In this document: one piece after another, positions 1 to 8,155 of the stretch | How positions within the stretch are numbered: position 1 is the stretch's first letter | Layout: each line of letters opens with the position of its first letter | Assembly: GCA_934636865.1 (NCBI GenBank) | Contig: CAKUBI010000003.1 | Location: 59,496-123,495, forward strand | DNA from: an uncultured Oscillospiraceae bacterium | GTDB lineage: Bacteria > Bacillota > Clostridia > Oscillospirales > Oscillospiraceae | Reading direction: 5' to 3' | DNA: 64,000 bases | Notes under the pieces: model-generated | What the model saw: only the letters and a program-made list of their open reading frames with translations | Told to the model about the DNA's origin: nothing | Database searches by the model: none | Position numbers and translations under genes: made by a program

Positions 1-241
1 GCGCATAGGTCTGCACGTGCTCGTGGTCGTCGATCAGGCCCGGCAGCACGCATTTTCCGTGCAGATCGACGATCTCGGCGTCCGGCCAGATACCGCTCTC
101 CCTTCCCGCGCGGATGAGGCGTATCGCTTCGCCGCTGCTGCCGCAGTAGAAGAACCTTCCGTTTTCAATAATGAAAGCTTCGACCGTGTCCTTTTCATTT
201 TTCATTGTATAAACCTTCGCATTGACGTACGCTTTTGCCAT
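1..241 (-). CDS. YtcJ-type amidohydrolase, N-terminal part only (runs off left edge)
   Basis: Only the first 80 codons are present; the rest lies left of the window. The start is the ATG at 241, preceded by a GGGAGG ribosome binding site. The readable part is the N-terminal beta-sandwich strand and first metal-binding strand of an Amidohydro_3/YtcJ hydrolase: YVNAKVYTM near the start, then DLHGKCVLPGLIDDHEHV, where HEH is the HxH metal pair. It is a paralogue of the divergent gene at 555, which begins with the same YVN..VYTM pattern and VLPG(M/L)ID block. Family members hydrolyse amide or cyclic imide bonds using a mononuclear or binuclear metal site. The substrate is unknown; shared promoter repeats with the TRAP and gcvP transcripts suggest the same pathway. 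Confidence 0.85.
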   Translation of the reverse strand, partial: MAKAYVNAKVYTMKNEKDTVEAFIIENGRFFYCGSSGEAIRLIRAGRESGIWPDAEIVDLHGKCVLPGLIDDHEHVQTYA

Positions 242-321
242 GGGATCCTCCCTTCCTGCTCTGACCCGCCAGGCTGTGTCCGACCGGACACAGTCCGGTG
301 GGTCTTCTGCTTTTTTGTGTA

Positions 322-382
322 ATTATACCAGCAAAAGCGGATAGCTTCCACAACCAAGCCGGCCGCAATGCCCCAACCAACC
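322..382 (-). promoter_or_regulatory. Candidate activator-dependent promoter of the left amidohydrolase gene
   Basis: Read on the minus strand: repeat GTTGGTTGG (380-372), then CTTGGTTGT (358-350) 22 bp later, directly followed by a poor -35 (GGAAGC, 349-344), a 16-bp spacer and a perfect TATAAT (327-322). The same layout occurs at 407-466 and 10490-10549. A good -10 with a weak -35 abutted by a repeat is what a class II activator site looks like. The assignment is inference from sequence only. Confidence 0.6.
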
Positions 383-406
383 ATCCATTTACTCCACTGT
401 GCTAAA

Positions 407-466
407 TTTGGTTGGCATCAATTAACTCGTTTGGTTGTGTTCATTTTCTCAATTACGCATTAACAT
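407..466 (+). promoter_or_regulatory. Candidate activator-dependent promoter of the amidohydrolase-TRAP operon
   Basis: Two direct repeats, TTTGGTTGG (407-415) and TTTGGTTGT (430-438), lie 23 bp apart. The inner copy abuts a weak -35 (GTTCAT, 439-444), followed by a 16-bp spacer and TAACAT (461-466). This is the same geometry as the other two promoters of the region. An alternative -10 (TATAAT, 514-519) lies nearer the gene but has no good -35 at 16-18 bp (TTGTCA is 21 bp upstream). Confidence 0.55.
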
Positions 467-554
467 AAGTGACACAAAAAGTTGAATTGTCAAAGAACCA
501 ATGAGTTAAAATGTATAATTTCTGAACATCCGTAAAAAAGGAGGATGATCGAAA

Positions 555-2153
555 ATGTTCCACTCGACAGCCTATGTGAACGGTACTGTTTATACAATGG
601 AGCGCGAGGGCGATAAGTGCTCGGCCTTCGTTGTGCAGGACGGCAAATTCGTTTACTGCGGCAGTGACGAGGAAGCGAAGAAGCTCGCCGACGAAGTGAT
701 CGATCTGCATGGCGCGGCAGTGCTGCCCGGCATGATCGATACGCATCAGCATCTTCTGGCTTATGCAAGCGGCCTCACCAAGCTCAATCTGAAGGCAGCG
801 GCCTCGCTCGAGCAGCTCAAGCAGATGCTGCACGACTACGCAAAAGACGTGCCCGCGGGCGAATGGATCCTCGGCGTCGGATTCGACAACGAGAAGTTTG
901 AGGGCAGCAAGGCCATGCCGACCCGCTGGGATCTGGACGAGGCCTGCGCCGACCATCCGGTGCTCCTCTCCCGTTACTGCCTGCACTTTTTCTCCGCCAA
1001 CTCCATGGCGCTGAAGCTCGGCGGCATCGACCGCAGCTACCGGCCTCCTGTTGAGGGCAACGTCAAGTACGACGAGAACGGCGAACCGAACGGCATCATC
1101 TGCGACGGCGCAGGGACCCACGTGCTCTCCATCGTGCCGGACAAGCTTGCTTCCTTTGAAGCGAAGAAGGATATCATCGTCAAGGCCCTCGGCCAGCTCA
1201 ACTCCTACGGGCTGACGGGCGTGCATCCCATCCAGGGCAAGCACTGCGACCTGATGGAGTACACCGACATCTATCAGGCGCTCAAGGACGAAGGCCGCCT
1301 GACGGCGCGCATCTACATCAACTACGATGTACTGCCCAATTGCAGCATCCGCACAGGTCTCGGCGACGAGATGCTGAAGTTCGGCTTCTACAAGTCCTAC
1401 ATGGACGGCAACCTCAGCGGCCGCACCGCTTTCATGCTGGAGCCCTACAGCGACGACCCGAGCACCTGCGGCGTCTGCAACTACGAGAGCCAGGAGGCCA
1501 TCACCGAGCGTCTGCGCGAGGGCTATCAGCGCGGAATGCAGATCGGCGTGCACGCCATCGGCGACCGTGCGGCCGACATGCTCATCACCGCGATCGAGAC
1601 CATCTACCGCGAGGATCCGCGCCCCGACCCGCGCTTCCGTCTCATCCATATGACCACGCTCAACGCTTCTCTTGTCGAGCGCATGAGCAGGCTCCCCGTC
1701 ATCGTGGATGTCCAGCCCGTGTTCATCCCCATCAACGTCCGCAGCGCGGACAGCCGCATGGGCGACACCGAGCGCGGCGCCTACACCTTCGCTTACAAAA
1801 AGATGCTGGACGCGGGCCTGATGCTCACCGGCGGCTCGGACAGCCCCTGCGACTCGTTCAACCCGCTCGACGGCGTTTACGCGATGGTCAACCGCAAGGA
1901 TTACACCGGCTATCCCGAAGGCGGCTGGCACCCGCAGGAGTGCATCGGCGTTTATGACGCGCTGCGGATGTACACCTACAACGCCGCCTACTCCTCCTAC
2001 GAGGAAAACATCAAGGGCACCATCAGGGAAGGCAAGCTCGCCGACTTTGTCATCCTCGACGCCGACGTGTTCAAGGTCGACCCGATGAAGATCAAGGACG
2101 TCAAGGTCGAAAAGACCTACCTCGGCGGCAGACTCGTTTACTCCCGCGATTAA
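555..2153 (+). CDS. YtcJ-type amidohydrolase (Amidohydro_3 family)
   Basis: This 532-residue protein belongs to the YtcJ/Amidohydro_3 branch of the amidohydrolase superfamily, TIM-barrel metal hydrolases acting on amide, N-formyl or cyclic-imide bonds. Visible motifs in order are the HxH metal pair at residues 64-66 (IDTHQH), the YMDGNLSGRTA block matching the family FADGSLGSRTA strand, VHAIGDRA with a metal-ligand histidine, RLIHMT, and the C-terminal LTGGSDSPCDSFNPL containing the conserved Asp. There is no signal peptide, so it is cytoplasmic. The ATG start follows AAAGGAGGATG. It heads a unit with the TRAP genes 72 bp downstream, so it probably acts on the imported compound. The substrate cannot be read from sequence. 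Confidence 0.9.
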   Translation: MFHSTAYVNGTVYTMEREGDKCSAFVVQDGKFVYCGSDEEAKKLADEVIDLHGAAVLPGMIDTHQHLLAYASGLTKLNLKAAASLEQLKQMLHDYAKDVPAGEWILGVGFDNEKFEGSKAMPTRWDLDEACADHPVLLSRYCLHFFSANSMALKLGGIDRSYRPPVEGNVKYDENGEPNGIICDGAGTHVLSIVPDKLASFEAKKDIIVKALGQLNSYGLTGVHPIQGKHCDLMEYTDIYQALKDEGRLTARIYINYDVLPNCSIRTGLGDEMLKFGFYKSYMDGNLSGRTAFMLEPYSDDPSTCGVCNYESQEAITERLREGYQRGMQIGVHAIGDRAADMLITAIETIYREDPRPDPRFRLIHMTTLNASLVERMSRLPVIVDVQPVFIPINVRSADSRMGDTERGAYTFAYKKMLDAGLMLTGGSDSPCDSFNPLDGVYAMVNRKDYTGYPEGGWHPQECIGVYDALRMYTYNAAYSSYEENIKGTIREGKLADFVILDADVFKVDPMKIKDVKVEKTYLGGRLVYSRD

Positions 2154-2225
2154 TTTTATCTGTTATATGCGGCAGCATATTTCATAGAAGAAACAGAACT
2201 AAAAATGAAGAATGGAGAAAATATC

Positions 2226-3311
2226 ATGAAGAAATTTGTAGCCCTGCTTCTTGCGCTCGTCATGTCTCTGTCTCTCGCCGCCTGCGGCGATAAGACCGAC
2301 GACAGCGGCAATAACAACAACACCGCCGACACCCCGCAGATCGACTCCAGCGAGTATGCGCTCAAGACCCAGATCACCTCTACCGACAAGATCACCATCC
2401 GCATCGCGGAGGACGCTTCCGAGATTCATCCCTCCCACATCGCGCTGGTGAACTGCTTCAAAGAGCCCCTTGAGGCTGCCTCCAACGGCAACATCACCGT
2501 TGAGATCTATCCCAACGGCATGCTCGGCTCTCTGACCGAGAACGTCAACTCCATGCAGATGGGCGACCTTGAGATGGCCTACCTGAACGACTCCATCCTC
2601 TCCGGCTTCATCCCCGAGTTCGCCGTGATCGGCCTGCCCTACCTCTTCACCTCCGTTGACGCCGTCCACAGCGCGATGAACGGCGCATTCGGCGACGAGA
2701 TGAGCGCCCGCCTGCAGGACCAGCTCGGCATCGTCAACCTCGGCTGGTGCGACGTCGGCTTCCGCAACATCACCAACTCCAAGAAGCCCATCACCTGCGT
2801 GGATGACCTCAAGGGCATGAAGATCCGCACCATGACCAACGACCTGCACGTCGCTTACTTCCAGTATCTCGGCGCTCTGCCCACTCCGATGGCCTTCAAC
2901 GAACTCTATACCGCCATGCAGCAGGGCACGGTCGACGGCCAGGAGAACCCCACCGCGATGATCTGGAACAACAACATCTATGAAGTCCAGAAGTACATGA
3001 CCGTTTCCGAGCACATCTGGACCTCCACCGCTCTGTGCGTCGCCGAGAACTTCCTCGAGAGCCTGCCCCAGGACTATCAGGACGCCATCCGCGAGGCCGG
3101 TGCCAACACCACCGCCCTGCAGGCCGAAATGATCACCGAGCAGAACACCGACCTGCTGAGCAACATCGAGGCCGCCGGCGTTGAGGTCACCACCCTCTCC
3201 GACGAGGCCAAGGCCGAGTTCCAGCAGAAGGCCAAGGAATCCGTCTGGGTCACCGCCGCCGACCTCTATGGTCAGGACCTGATCGACCTCGCCGACTCCT
3301 TCAACAAGTAA
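2226..3311 (+). CDS. dctP: TRAP transporter substrate-binding lipoprotein (DctP family)
   Basis: This 361-residue extracytoplasmic receptor delivers a substrate, usually an organic acid, to a DctQM permease driven by a Na+ gradient. It starts with a lipoprotein signal (MKKFVALLLALVMSLSLAAC, lipid-modified Cys20). The start at 2226 was chosen over an in-frame ATG at 2205 because GGAG sits 8 bases upstream and the signal sequence then begins correctly. The DctP core follows: DDLKGMKIRTM with the Arg that usually pairs with the substrate carboxylate, then PTPMAFNELYTAMQQG and VDGQENP. It sits between an amidohydrolase and dctQM, pointing to uptake of that enzyme's substrate. An intercistronic hairpin follows. 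Confidence 0.95.
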   Translation: MKKFVALLLALVMSLSLAACGDKTDDSGNNNNTADTPQIDSSEYALKTQITSTDKITIRIAEDASEIHPSHIALVNCFKEPLEAASNGNITVEIYPNGMLGSLTENVNSMQMGDLEMAYLNDSILSGFIPEFAVIGLPYLFTSVDAVHSAMNGAFGDEMSARLQDQLGIVNLGWCDVGFRNITNSKKPITCVDDLKGMKIRTMTNDLHVAYFQYLGALPTPMAFNELYTAMQQGTVDGQENPTAMIWNNNIYEVQKYMTVSEHIWTSTALCVAENFLESLPQDYQDAIREAGANTTALQAEMITEQNTDLLSNIEAAGVEVTTLSDEAKAEFQQKAKESVWVTAADLYGQDLIDLADSFNK

Positions 3312-3390
3312 GCATCTCTTATTGATCCAGCTTTTGAACCGATCGTTTCTTAGCAGCTGCCGCATAATCGCCTGCTGAAACGGTTGCCGC

Positions 3391-3423
3391 GGGGAAGGCT
3401 GCGGGAGCTCCTCAGCCTTCCCC
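3391..3423 (+). terminator. Intercistronic stem-loop between dctP and dctQ
   Basis: An 11-bp perfect stem (GGGGAAGGCTG paired with CAGCCTTCCCC) with an 11-nt loop lies in the 191-bp gap after dctP. It is followed by CCCTCATC rather than a U-tract, so it is more likely an mRNA-stabilising or partial-termination element that raises receptor over permease levels than a full terminator. Confidence 0.6.
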
Positions 3424-3502
3424 CCTCATCATTACAGCCCTGTCAAATATTGTCGATCCCCCTATCAAAACACGCCGCTATCAAAGGATGTGAACAAAAA
3501 AC

Positions 3503-3994
3503 ATGAAATTTCTGAAAATGCTGAACAACCACTTTGAGGAATATCTTCTGGTGCTTCTAATGGCCGCCGAAGTTATCATTGTTTTTGCGCAGGTCGTCAC
3601 GCGCTTTATCCTCAAATCCCCCCTCGCGTGGAGCGAGGAGATCGCCCGTTACATGTTTATCTGGCTCGTCTGGATCGGTGCAGCCTATGCAACGAAGGAA
3701 AACAAGAACATCAAGATCGATATTCTTTCCAGCAAGTTCACCGGTGCGATGAAGGTCTTTGCCGACATCTTCGTTGCCATTCTGTTCATCGGCCTGATGA
3801 TATTCATGCTTTACACCTCCGGTAAAGTCACCTACACCGTTTACCAGAGCAAATCCATCGCCACCGGCAGCCACATGCCGATGTGGATCGCATGGTTCTC
3901 CCTTCCGCTGAGCATGGCCCTGATGACCTTCCGCTTTATCCAGAACAGCGTCCGCAGCATCAAGGACAAGAAGAAAGGAGAATTTGACGCATGA
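3503..3994 (+). CDS. dctQ: TRAP transporter small permease subunit (DctQ)
   Basis: This 163-residue membrane protein has four hydrophobic segments, the usual DctQ size and topology. The family signature WSEEIARYMFIWLVWIGAA follows the second segment. DctQ is an integral part of the TRAP permease and helps the DctM transport domain assemble and contact the receptor. The gene overlaps dctM by four bases (ATGA), so the two are translationally coupled. It forms one tripartite transporter with the neighbouring dctP and dctM. Confidence 0.93.
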   Translation: MKFLKMLNNHFEEYLLVLLMAAEVIIVFAQVVTRFILKSPLAWSEEIARYMFIWLVWIGAAYATKENKNIKIDILSSKFTGAMKVFADIFVAILFIGLMIFMLYTSGKVTYTVYQSKSIATGSHMPMWIAWFSLPLSMALMTFRFIQNSVRSIKDKKKGEFDA

Positions 3995-5271
3995 TCTTCA
4001 AAGCTATTCTGATTTTCGCGCTCCTCTTCCTCTTTATGATGATGGGCGCGCCGATGGCCGTCGCGCTGGGCGCTTCCACGGTCATCACACTGGTCTGCAC
4101 CACCAGCCTCGGCATCACCACCATCGCGACCGCCTGCTTCAGCGGCCTTGACTCGTTCCCTCTGCTGGCCGTTCCGTTCTTTATTCTGGCGGGCAACCTG
4201 ATGAAATTCGGCGGTCTGTCAAATAAGATCCTCGAGTTCGCCGACGCGCTCGTCGGCCACATCAAGGGCTCTCTCGGTATGGTCGCGGTCGTCGCCTCCA
4301 TGTTCTTTGCCGCCCTGTCCGGCTCTTCCCCCGCTACCGTCAGCGCCATCGGCTCTCTGACCATCCCCAAGATGGAAGAGGAAGGCTATGACCGCGCTTA
4401 TTCCACCGCGCTGAACGCGGCCGCCGGCACCATCGGCGTCATCATTCCCCCCAGCATTCCGTTCGTCATCTACGGCGTCGTGGCCAACGCCTCCATCGCC
4501 GATATGTTCAAGGCCGGCATCCTTCCCGGACTCATGATCGGCGTCGTGCTGATGATCGTCAACTACATCGCCGTCACGAAAAACGGCTATGGCATGAAGA
4601 ACTATGCCGGCAAGCACTTCTCCTTCAGAAAACTTTGGAAGGCCCTCAAGGATACTTGGCTCGCCCTGATGGTCCCCATCATCATTCTCGGCGGTATCTA
4701 TGCCGGTATCTTCACCCCGACCGAATCCGCTGTTGTCGGTATCGTCTATACCCTGATTGTCGGCGTCTTCGTTTATAAGGAACTGACCCCCGCCACCATC
4801 TATGATGCGCTGCGCGAGTCCGTTCTGGTCAACGGCCAGACGATGTTCCTCGTCGGCTTCTCCATGGGCTTTGCCCGCTTCCTGACGATGTCCCAGATCC
4901 CCGCCTCCATCGCCATGAAGATCGGCGCGATCGACAGCAAGGTCGTCGTTCTCCTGATGATCAACCTGTTCCTGCTCATCGTCGGCTGCTTCATCGACAG
5001 CATCTCCTCCATGCTCATCCTCACGCCGATCTTCCTGCCCATCGTGCAGAGCTACGGCATGAGCGCCGTCCAGTTCGGCATCGTGATGACCGTCAACCTC
5101 TGCATCGGCTTCATCACCCCGCCCTACGGCGCAAACCTCTTCATTGCAAGCGCGATCTCCGATGTCCCCATCATGAACATCGCCAAGAAGATCATGCCGA
5201 TGATCGGCGCGATGCTTGTTGTGCTGATGCTCCTGACCTTCATCCCCGCGCTCAGCACCTTCGCTCTCTAA
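3991..5271 (+). CDS. dctM: TRAP transporter large permease subunit (DctM)
   Basis: This 426-residue protein is hydrophobic throughout, with about 12 membrane segments, the normal DctM length. It is the Na+-coupled transport channel of the TRAP system. Family hallmarks include GSSPATVSAIGSLTIPKM, AAGTIGVIIPPSIPFVIYG and CIGFITPPYGANLFIAS, which hold the hairpin loops of the two half-transporters. It starts within the dctQ stop codon after AAAGGAG. It is the last gene of the operon, with a strong terminator 23 bp downstream. Confidence 0.96.
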   Translation: MIFKAILIFALLFLFMMMGAPMAVALGASTVITLVCTTSLGITTIATACFSGLDSFPLLAVPFFILAGNLMKFGGLSNKILEFADALVGHIKGSLGMVAVVASMFFAALSGSSPATVSAIGSLTIPKMEEEGYDRAYSTALNAAAGTIGVIIPPSIPFVIYGVVANASIADMFKAGILPGLMIGVVLMIVNYIAVTKNGYGMKNYAGKHFSFRKLWKALKDTWLALMVPIIILGGIYAGIFTPTESAVVGIVYTLIVGVFVYKELTPATIYDALRESVLVNGQTMFLVGFSMGFARFLTMSQIPASIAMKIGAIDSKVVVLLMINLFLLIVGCFIDSISSMLILTPIFLPIVQSYGMSAVQFGIVMTVNLCIGFITPPYGANLFIASAISDVPIMNIAKKIMPMIGAMLVVLMLLTFIPALSTFAL

Positions 5272-5293
5272 GCTTTATCCTGTCCTTTTCAAT

Positions 5294-5339
5294 AACGGGA
5301 ACGGCCCTCCGGCGTAAAGCCGAAGGGCCGTTCCCGTTT
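5294..5339 (+). terminator. Terminator of the amidohydrolase-TRAP operon
   Basis: A nearly perfect 19-bp stem, AACGGGAACGGCCCT... pairing with ...AGGGCCGTTCCCGTT, with one mismatch and a short loop. It lies 23 bp after dctM, and its 3' end is GTTTATC. It can act on both strands. Confidence 0.85.
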
Positions 5340-5400
5340 ATCTCTCAGTATGCGTCTCTTTTCTTCCGAAAGCAAACCGCCACAAACCGCCAGGGCGCTG

Positions 5401-5433
5401 AAAAGACCGCCGGCAGCCTGCCGGCGGTCTTTT
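5401..5433 (-). terminator. Terminator of the ucpA-like/gcvPA/gcvPB/NAD-kinase-like operon
   Basis: The stem AAAAGACCGCCGGCAG pairs with CTGCCGGCGGTCTTTT, a symmetric hairpin with A/T tracts on both sides, located 35 bp past the last gene on the minus strand. Confidence 0.85.
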
Positions 5434-5467
5434 CCATTTCAACAACACACAAACAGCTCTGAAACTT

Positions 5468-6592
5468 TTACTTGCAGCACATCTGTGCAAAATACCCATA
5501 CCCGCACAGGACGCTGTAGTAGCCGCGGAGGGATTCGTTAACGGCGGCGTCGCCGCAGTCGATGTGCAGCGTGTGGTCATGGATGGAGAGGAGCTTTGCC
5601 TCCGGGGAGATGATCTGGATGTTCTTCTTTCCCACGGCCTTTAAAATGCGGGCGCTGAACTGGTGGTTGCCGCGCCCGAACACGAAGCCCTGCCCGCCGA
5701 TGGGCGAGACGATGATCTTCATGCTGCCGCCCCTGGCGTACTCCCAGAGCTGCCGCTCGGTCACGTCCTTGGCGATAAGCTTCTTGTCCTTCACAATGTC
5801 CACGCCCAGCAGCTCATAGTCGATGCCGAGCCGCCTGGAAATGCACTTCGCGGAGGATCCGGAGCCGACGGCGTAATAAACGCCCGGCTCCATGTGCTCT
5901 TCAAGGTACGCCGCGATGACGTTCATCTGGTCTGCCTCGGTCGAAAAGCCGCTCTGCTTCATCGACTGCAGACGCTCCGGCTGGTCAGGCACGCGCATCA
6001 CACCGTAGAGCTTGGCAGAGACATGGCCCGTGCGGTACGCGTCCTCGTCGAGGTCAACGACCTCGCGCTGCGCGCTCGTCATCACCGTGCCCTGCGCGAT
6101 CGCCGCGGCGATCATGCCCGCGGACTCGGGGTCGAGCGCGAACACGGCGGACTGGATCTTCACGCCCGCCGGGATGCCGAGCACCGGCACGCGCTCGCCG
6201 ATGGCCTCGCAGATGTTGCGGGCCGTGCCGTCGCCGCCTGCAAAGAGCAGAAGATCGACGGTGGCTGCGGCGATATTCTTCGCCGCAGCCACCGTGTCGA
6301 GAGGAGACGTCTCATCGTGAGACTGTGTATGAACCACTGTGTAGGGGAGCCCCAGCTTCCGGCACAGGCTCTCGCCCATGTCACCGGAGGCGGTATAGAC
6401 CATGATCTGCTCGCGGTGGGGCATCAGCAGGCGCATGGCGCGCTCTGCCTTGCTGTTCGCTTCGGGCACGGCGCCCTTTTCGCGCGCCGCGGCCAGCACG
6501 GCCTGCCCGTCGGTGCCCTTGAGGGCGACCTTACCGCCCATGCCCGCGATGGGATTGACGATAAGGCCGAGCTTGATCTTAGACGAGGCCAT
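5468..6592 (-). CDS. ATP-NAD kinase family protein (AcoX-like)
   Basis: This 374-residue protein has the NAD kinase fold: LIVNPIAGMGG at residues 10-20 and the nucleotide loop FAGGDGTARN at 117-126. It belongs to the AcoX-like group (COG3199) rather than housekeeping NadK, and such proteins are often encoded inside catabolic operons next to dehydrogenases. Its start overlaps the end of gcvPB by 14 bases with little upstream SD, so translation is probably coupled to gcvPB. In this operon it could supply NADP or phosphorylate a related ligand for the dehydrogenase. That role is inference, since the activity of this subgroup is poorly defined. Confidence 0.85.
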   Translation of the reverse strand: MASSKIKLGLIVNPIAGMGGKVALKGTDGQAVLAAAREKGAVPEANSKAERAMRLLMPHREQIMVYTASGDMGESLCRKLGLPYTVVHTQSHDETSPLDTVAAAKNIAAATVDLLLFAGGDGTARNICEAIGERVPVLGIPAGVKIQSAVFALDPESAGMIAAAIAQGTVMTSAQREVVDLDEDAYRTGHVSAKLYGVMRVPDQPERLQSMKQSGFSTEADQMNVIAAYLEEHMEPGVYYAVGSGSSAKCISRRLGIDYELLGVDIVKDKKLIAKDVTERQLWEYARGGSMKIIVSPIGGQGFVFGRGNHQFSARILKAVGKKNIQIISPEAKLLSIHDHTLHIDCGDAAVNESLRGYYSVLCGYGYFAQMCCK

Positions 6593-8138
6593 TCTGCTTC
6601 TTGTAGGCGCGCCAGGTCACGCACAGCTCGCGCCAATCCTTGATGTGGTCGTTCTCCAGCTTGGAGATGGGACCGGCATACGGCGCGTTGAGCACGACCT
6701 CGGGCGTGGTGTAGGCTTCATTGCTGATCTGCACGAGCGCGTCGACATACTCGTCGATATCCGCCTTGGAGTAGGACTCGGTCGGCTCCGGCGTAAACGG
6801 CTCGGGCACGATGAGCGGGTGATGGCTCGCGAAGAAGCGCTGGAAGCCGAAGTCGAGCAGGTGACGGTTGACGTCCTCGGCGCTCACGCCGGTATCCTTG
6901 TAGAGCTTTTCAAAGCTGTAGCGCACCTGCTCAAGGCGGTGGGGCGCTTCCTCGGCCCAGGACATCGAAACGCCCTTGACCTCGGTGAGCATGCGCTTCA
7001 TCATGTAGTTGTTGTTCAGAATGGCGGTCTCGGCCACGGTTTTGAGACCGTCCTTGCCGAGGCTCATGATCCACGCATAGGCACGCAGGACCGCGGCGAG
7101 AGAGCCGTGGAACTGACGGACCTTGCCGATGGAATACTCGCCGTCGTAATCGGTATAGTACTTCTTGCCGTCGAAGCGGACGCGGGGACGGGGCAGATAC
7201 TTTTCAAGCTCCGCGCTCACGCACTGCGCCGCGCAGCCGGGGCCCATGCAGCCGTGGGGAGAGGAGAAGGCCTTGTGCAGGTTGAAGTGGCACAGGTCCG
7301 CGCCGAGCTCCTTGGCGCGCACAATGCCGAACAGGCCGTTGTAGTCCGCCATATCGCACACGCACAGGCCGCCCGCCTCATGCACGACATCGACGAACTC
7401 GCGGATGATGGGGTTGAACACGCCCGTATCCTCGGGGTTCGTGATGAAGATACCGGCGGTTTTCTCGCTCACAGCGGCCTTGAGCGCTTCGATGCTGGGA
7501 TAGCCGTTGGCCTCGGGATAAAGGCTGATGACCTCAAAGCCCTTGGTGGCGGGCGCGGCGGAGTCGATGGGGTGGGAGAGGATCGTGGTGATGATCTGGG
7601 TGCGCTGGTTCTCTTCACCGCGGTCGCGGAAATACTGCTTCAGAACAGCGGCGTTGGCATAGATGCCCTGACCGCCGCCGCCGGGCTGGAAGGAAACGGC
7701 GTCAAGGCCGGAGATCTCCTTCATGATCTGCTCGAAATCATAGATGAGCTTGAGCACGCCCTGGCTGGTCTCGTCGTCCTGATAGGGGTGCATCTCGGTG
7801 AACTTATGGGAGCGGACGAACTGCTCGTTGATCTTGGGGCTGTACTTCATCGTGCAGGTGCCAAGGCCGATATCGACGTTCAGGTCCTGGCCGATGGTCT
7901 CCTGCGACAGGCGCAGGAAGTGACGCAGCACCTGGGGCTGGGCCAGCTCCGGAAGGTCGGGCTTCTGCCTGCGCTTGAGGGACGCGGGCATGAGCGCGGA
8001 GACGTCGCCGATGACCTTGGCGGCCTCCCCGGACACGTCGGGCACCAGCACGCCGCGGCTGCCGGGCACGCTCTGCTCATAGATGATGGCTTCGTCCCAC
8101 TGTGCTTCGTGGAAATTTCTCTTCTTCAGTTCAGACAT
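6579..8138 (-). CDS. gcvPB: Glycine dehydrogenase-like P-protein, subunit 2 (GcvPB family), divergent
   Basis: This 519-residue fold-type I PLP enzyme subunit carries the GcvPB landmarks LGTCTMKYSPKINE (residues 92-105) and HPYQDDETSQG (117-127). The cofactor lysine is Lys289 in HFNLHKAF. In glycine cleavage this subunit pairs with GcvPA to decarboxylate glycine onto the lipoyl arm of GcvH. The loop after the lysine departs from the family: the usual KTF..PHGGGGPG is here KAFSSPHGCMGPGC, and the C-terminal region has FASHHPLIVPEP. No gcvH or gcvT lies in the window. It follows gcvPA by 17 bp with a strong SD. A different amino acid substrate is plausible; plain glycine decarboxylase is the alternative. 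Confidence 0.88.
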   Translation of the reverse strand: MSELKKRNFHEAQWDEAIIYEQSVPGSRGVLVPDVSGEAAKVIGDVSALMPASLKRRQKPDLPELAQPQVLRHFLRLSQETIGQDLNVDIGLGTCTMKYSPKINEQFVRSHKFTEMHPYQDDETSQGVLKLIYDFEQIMKEISGLDAVSFQPGGGGQGIYANAAVLKQYFRDRGEENQRTQIITTILSHPIDSAAPATKGFEVISLYPEANGYPSIEALKAAVSEKTAGIFITNPEDTGVFNPIIREFVDVVHEAGGLCVCDMADYNGLFGIVRAKELGADLCHFNLHKAFSSPHGCMGPGCAAQCVSAELEKYLPRPRVRFDGKKYYTDYDGEYSIGKVRQFHGSLAAVLRAYAWIMSLGKDGLKTVAETAILNNNYMMKRMLTEVKGVSMSWAEEAPHRLEQVRYSFEKLYKDTGVSAEDVNRHLLDFGFQRFFASHHPLIVPEPFTPEPTESYSKADIDEYVDALVQISNEAYTTPEVVLNAPYAGPISKLENDHIKDWRELCVTWRAYKKQNGLV

Positions 8139-8155
8139 GGTTTCTTCCCCCTCCC

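Noticed and set aside
453-1931. 492-codon minus-strand open frame opposite the amidohydrolase
   Set aside because: It is a shadow of GC-rich coding sequence: low-complexity Ala/Val/Asp composition, no SD, no family motifs. The plus-strand frame has clear hydrolase motifs.
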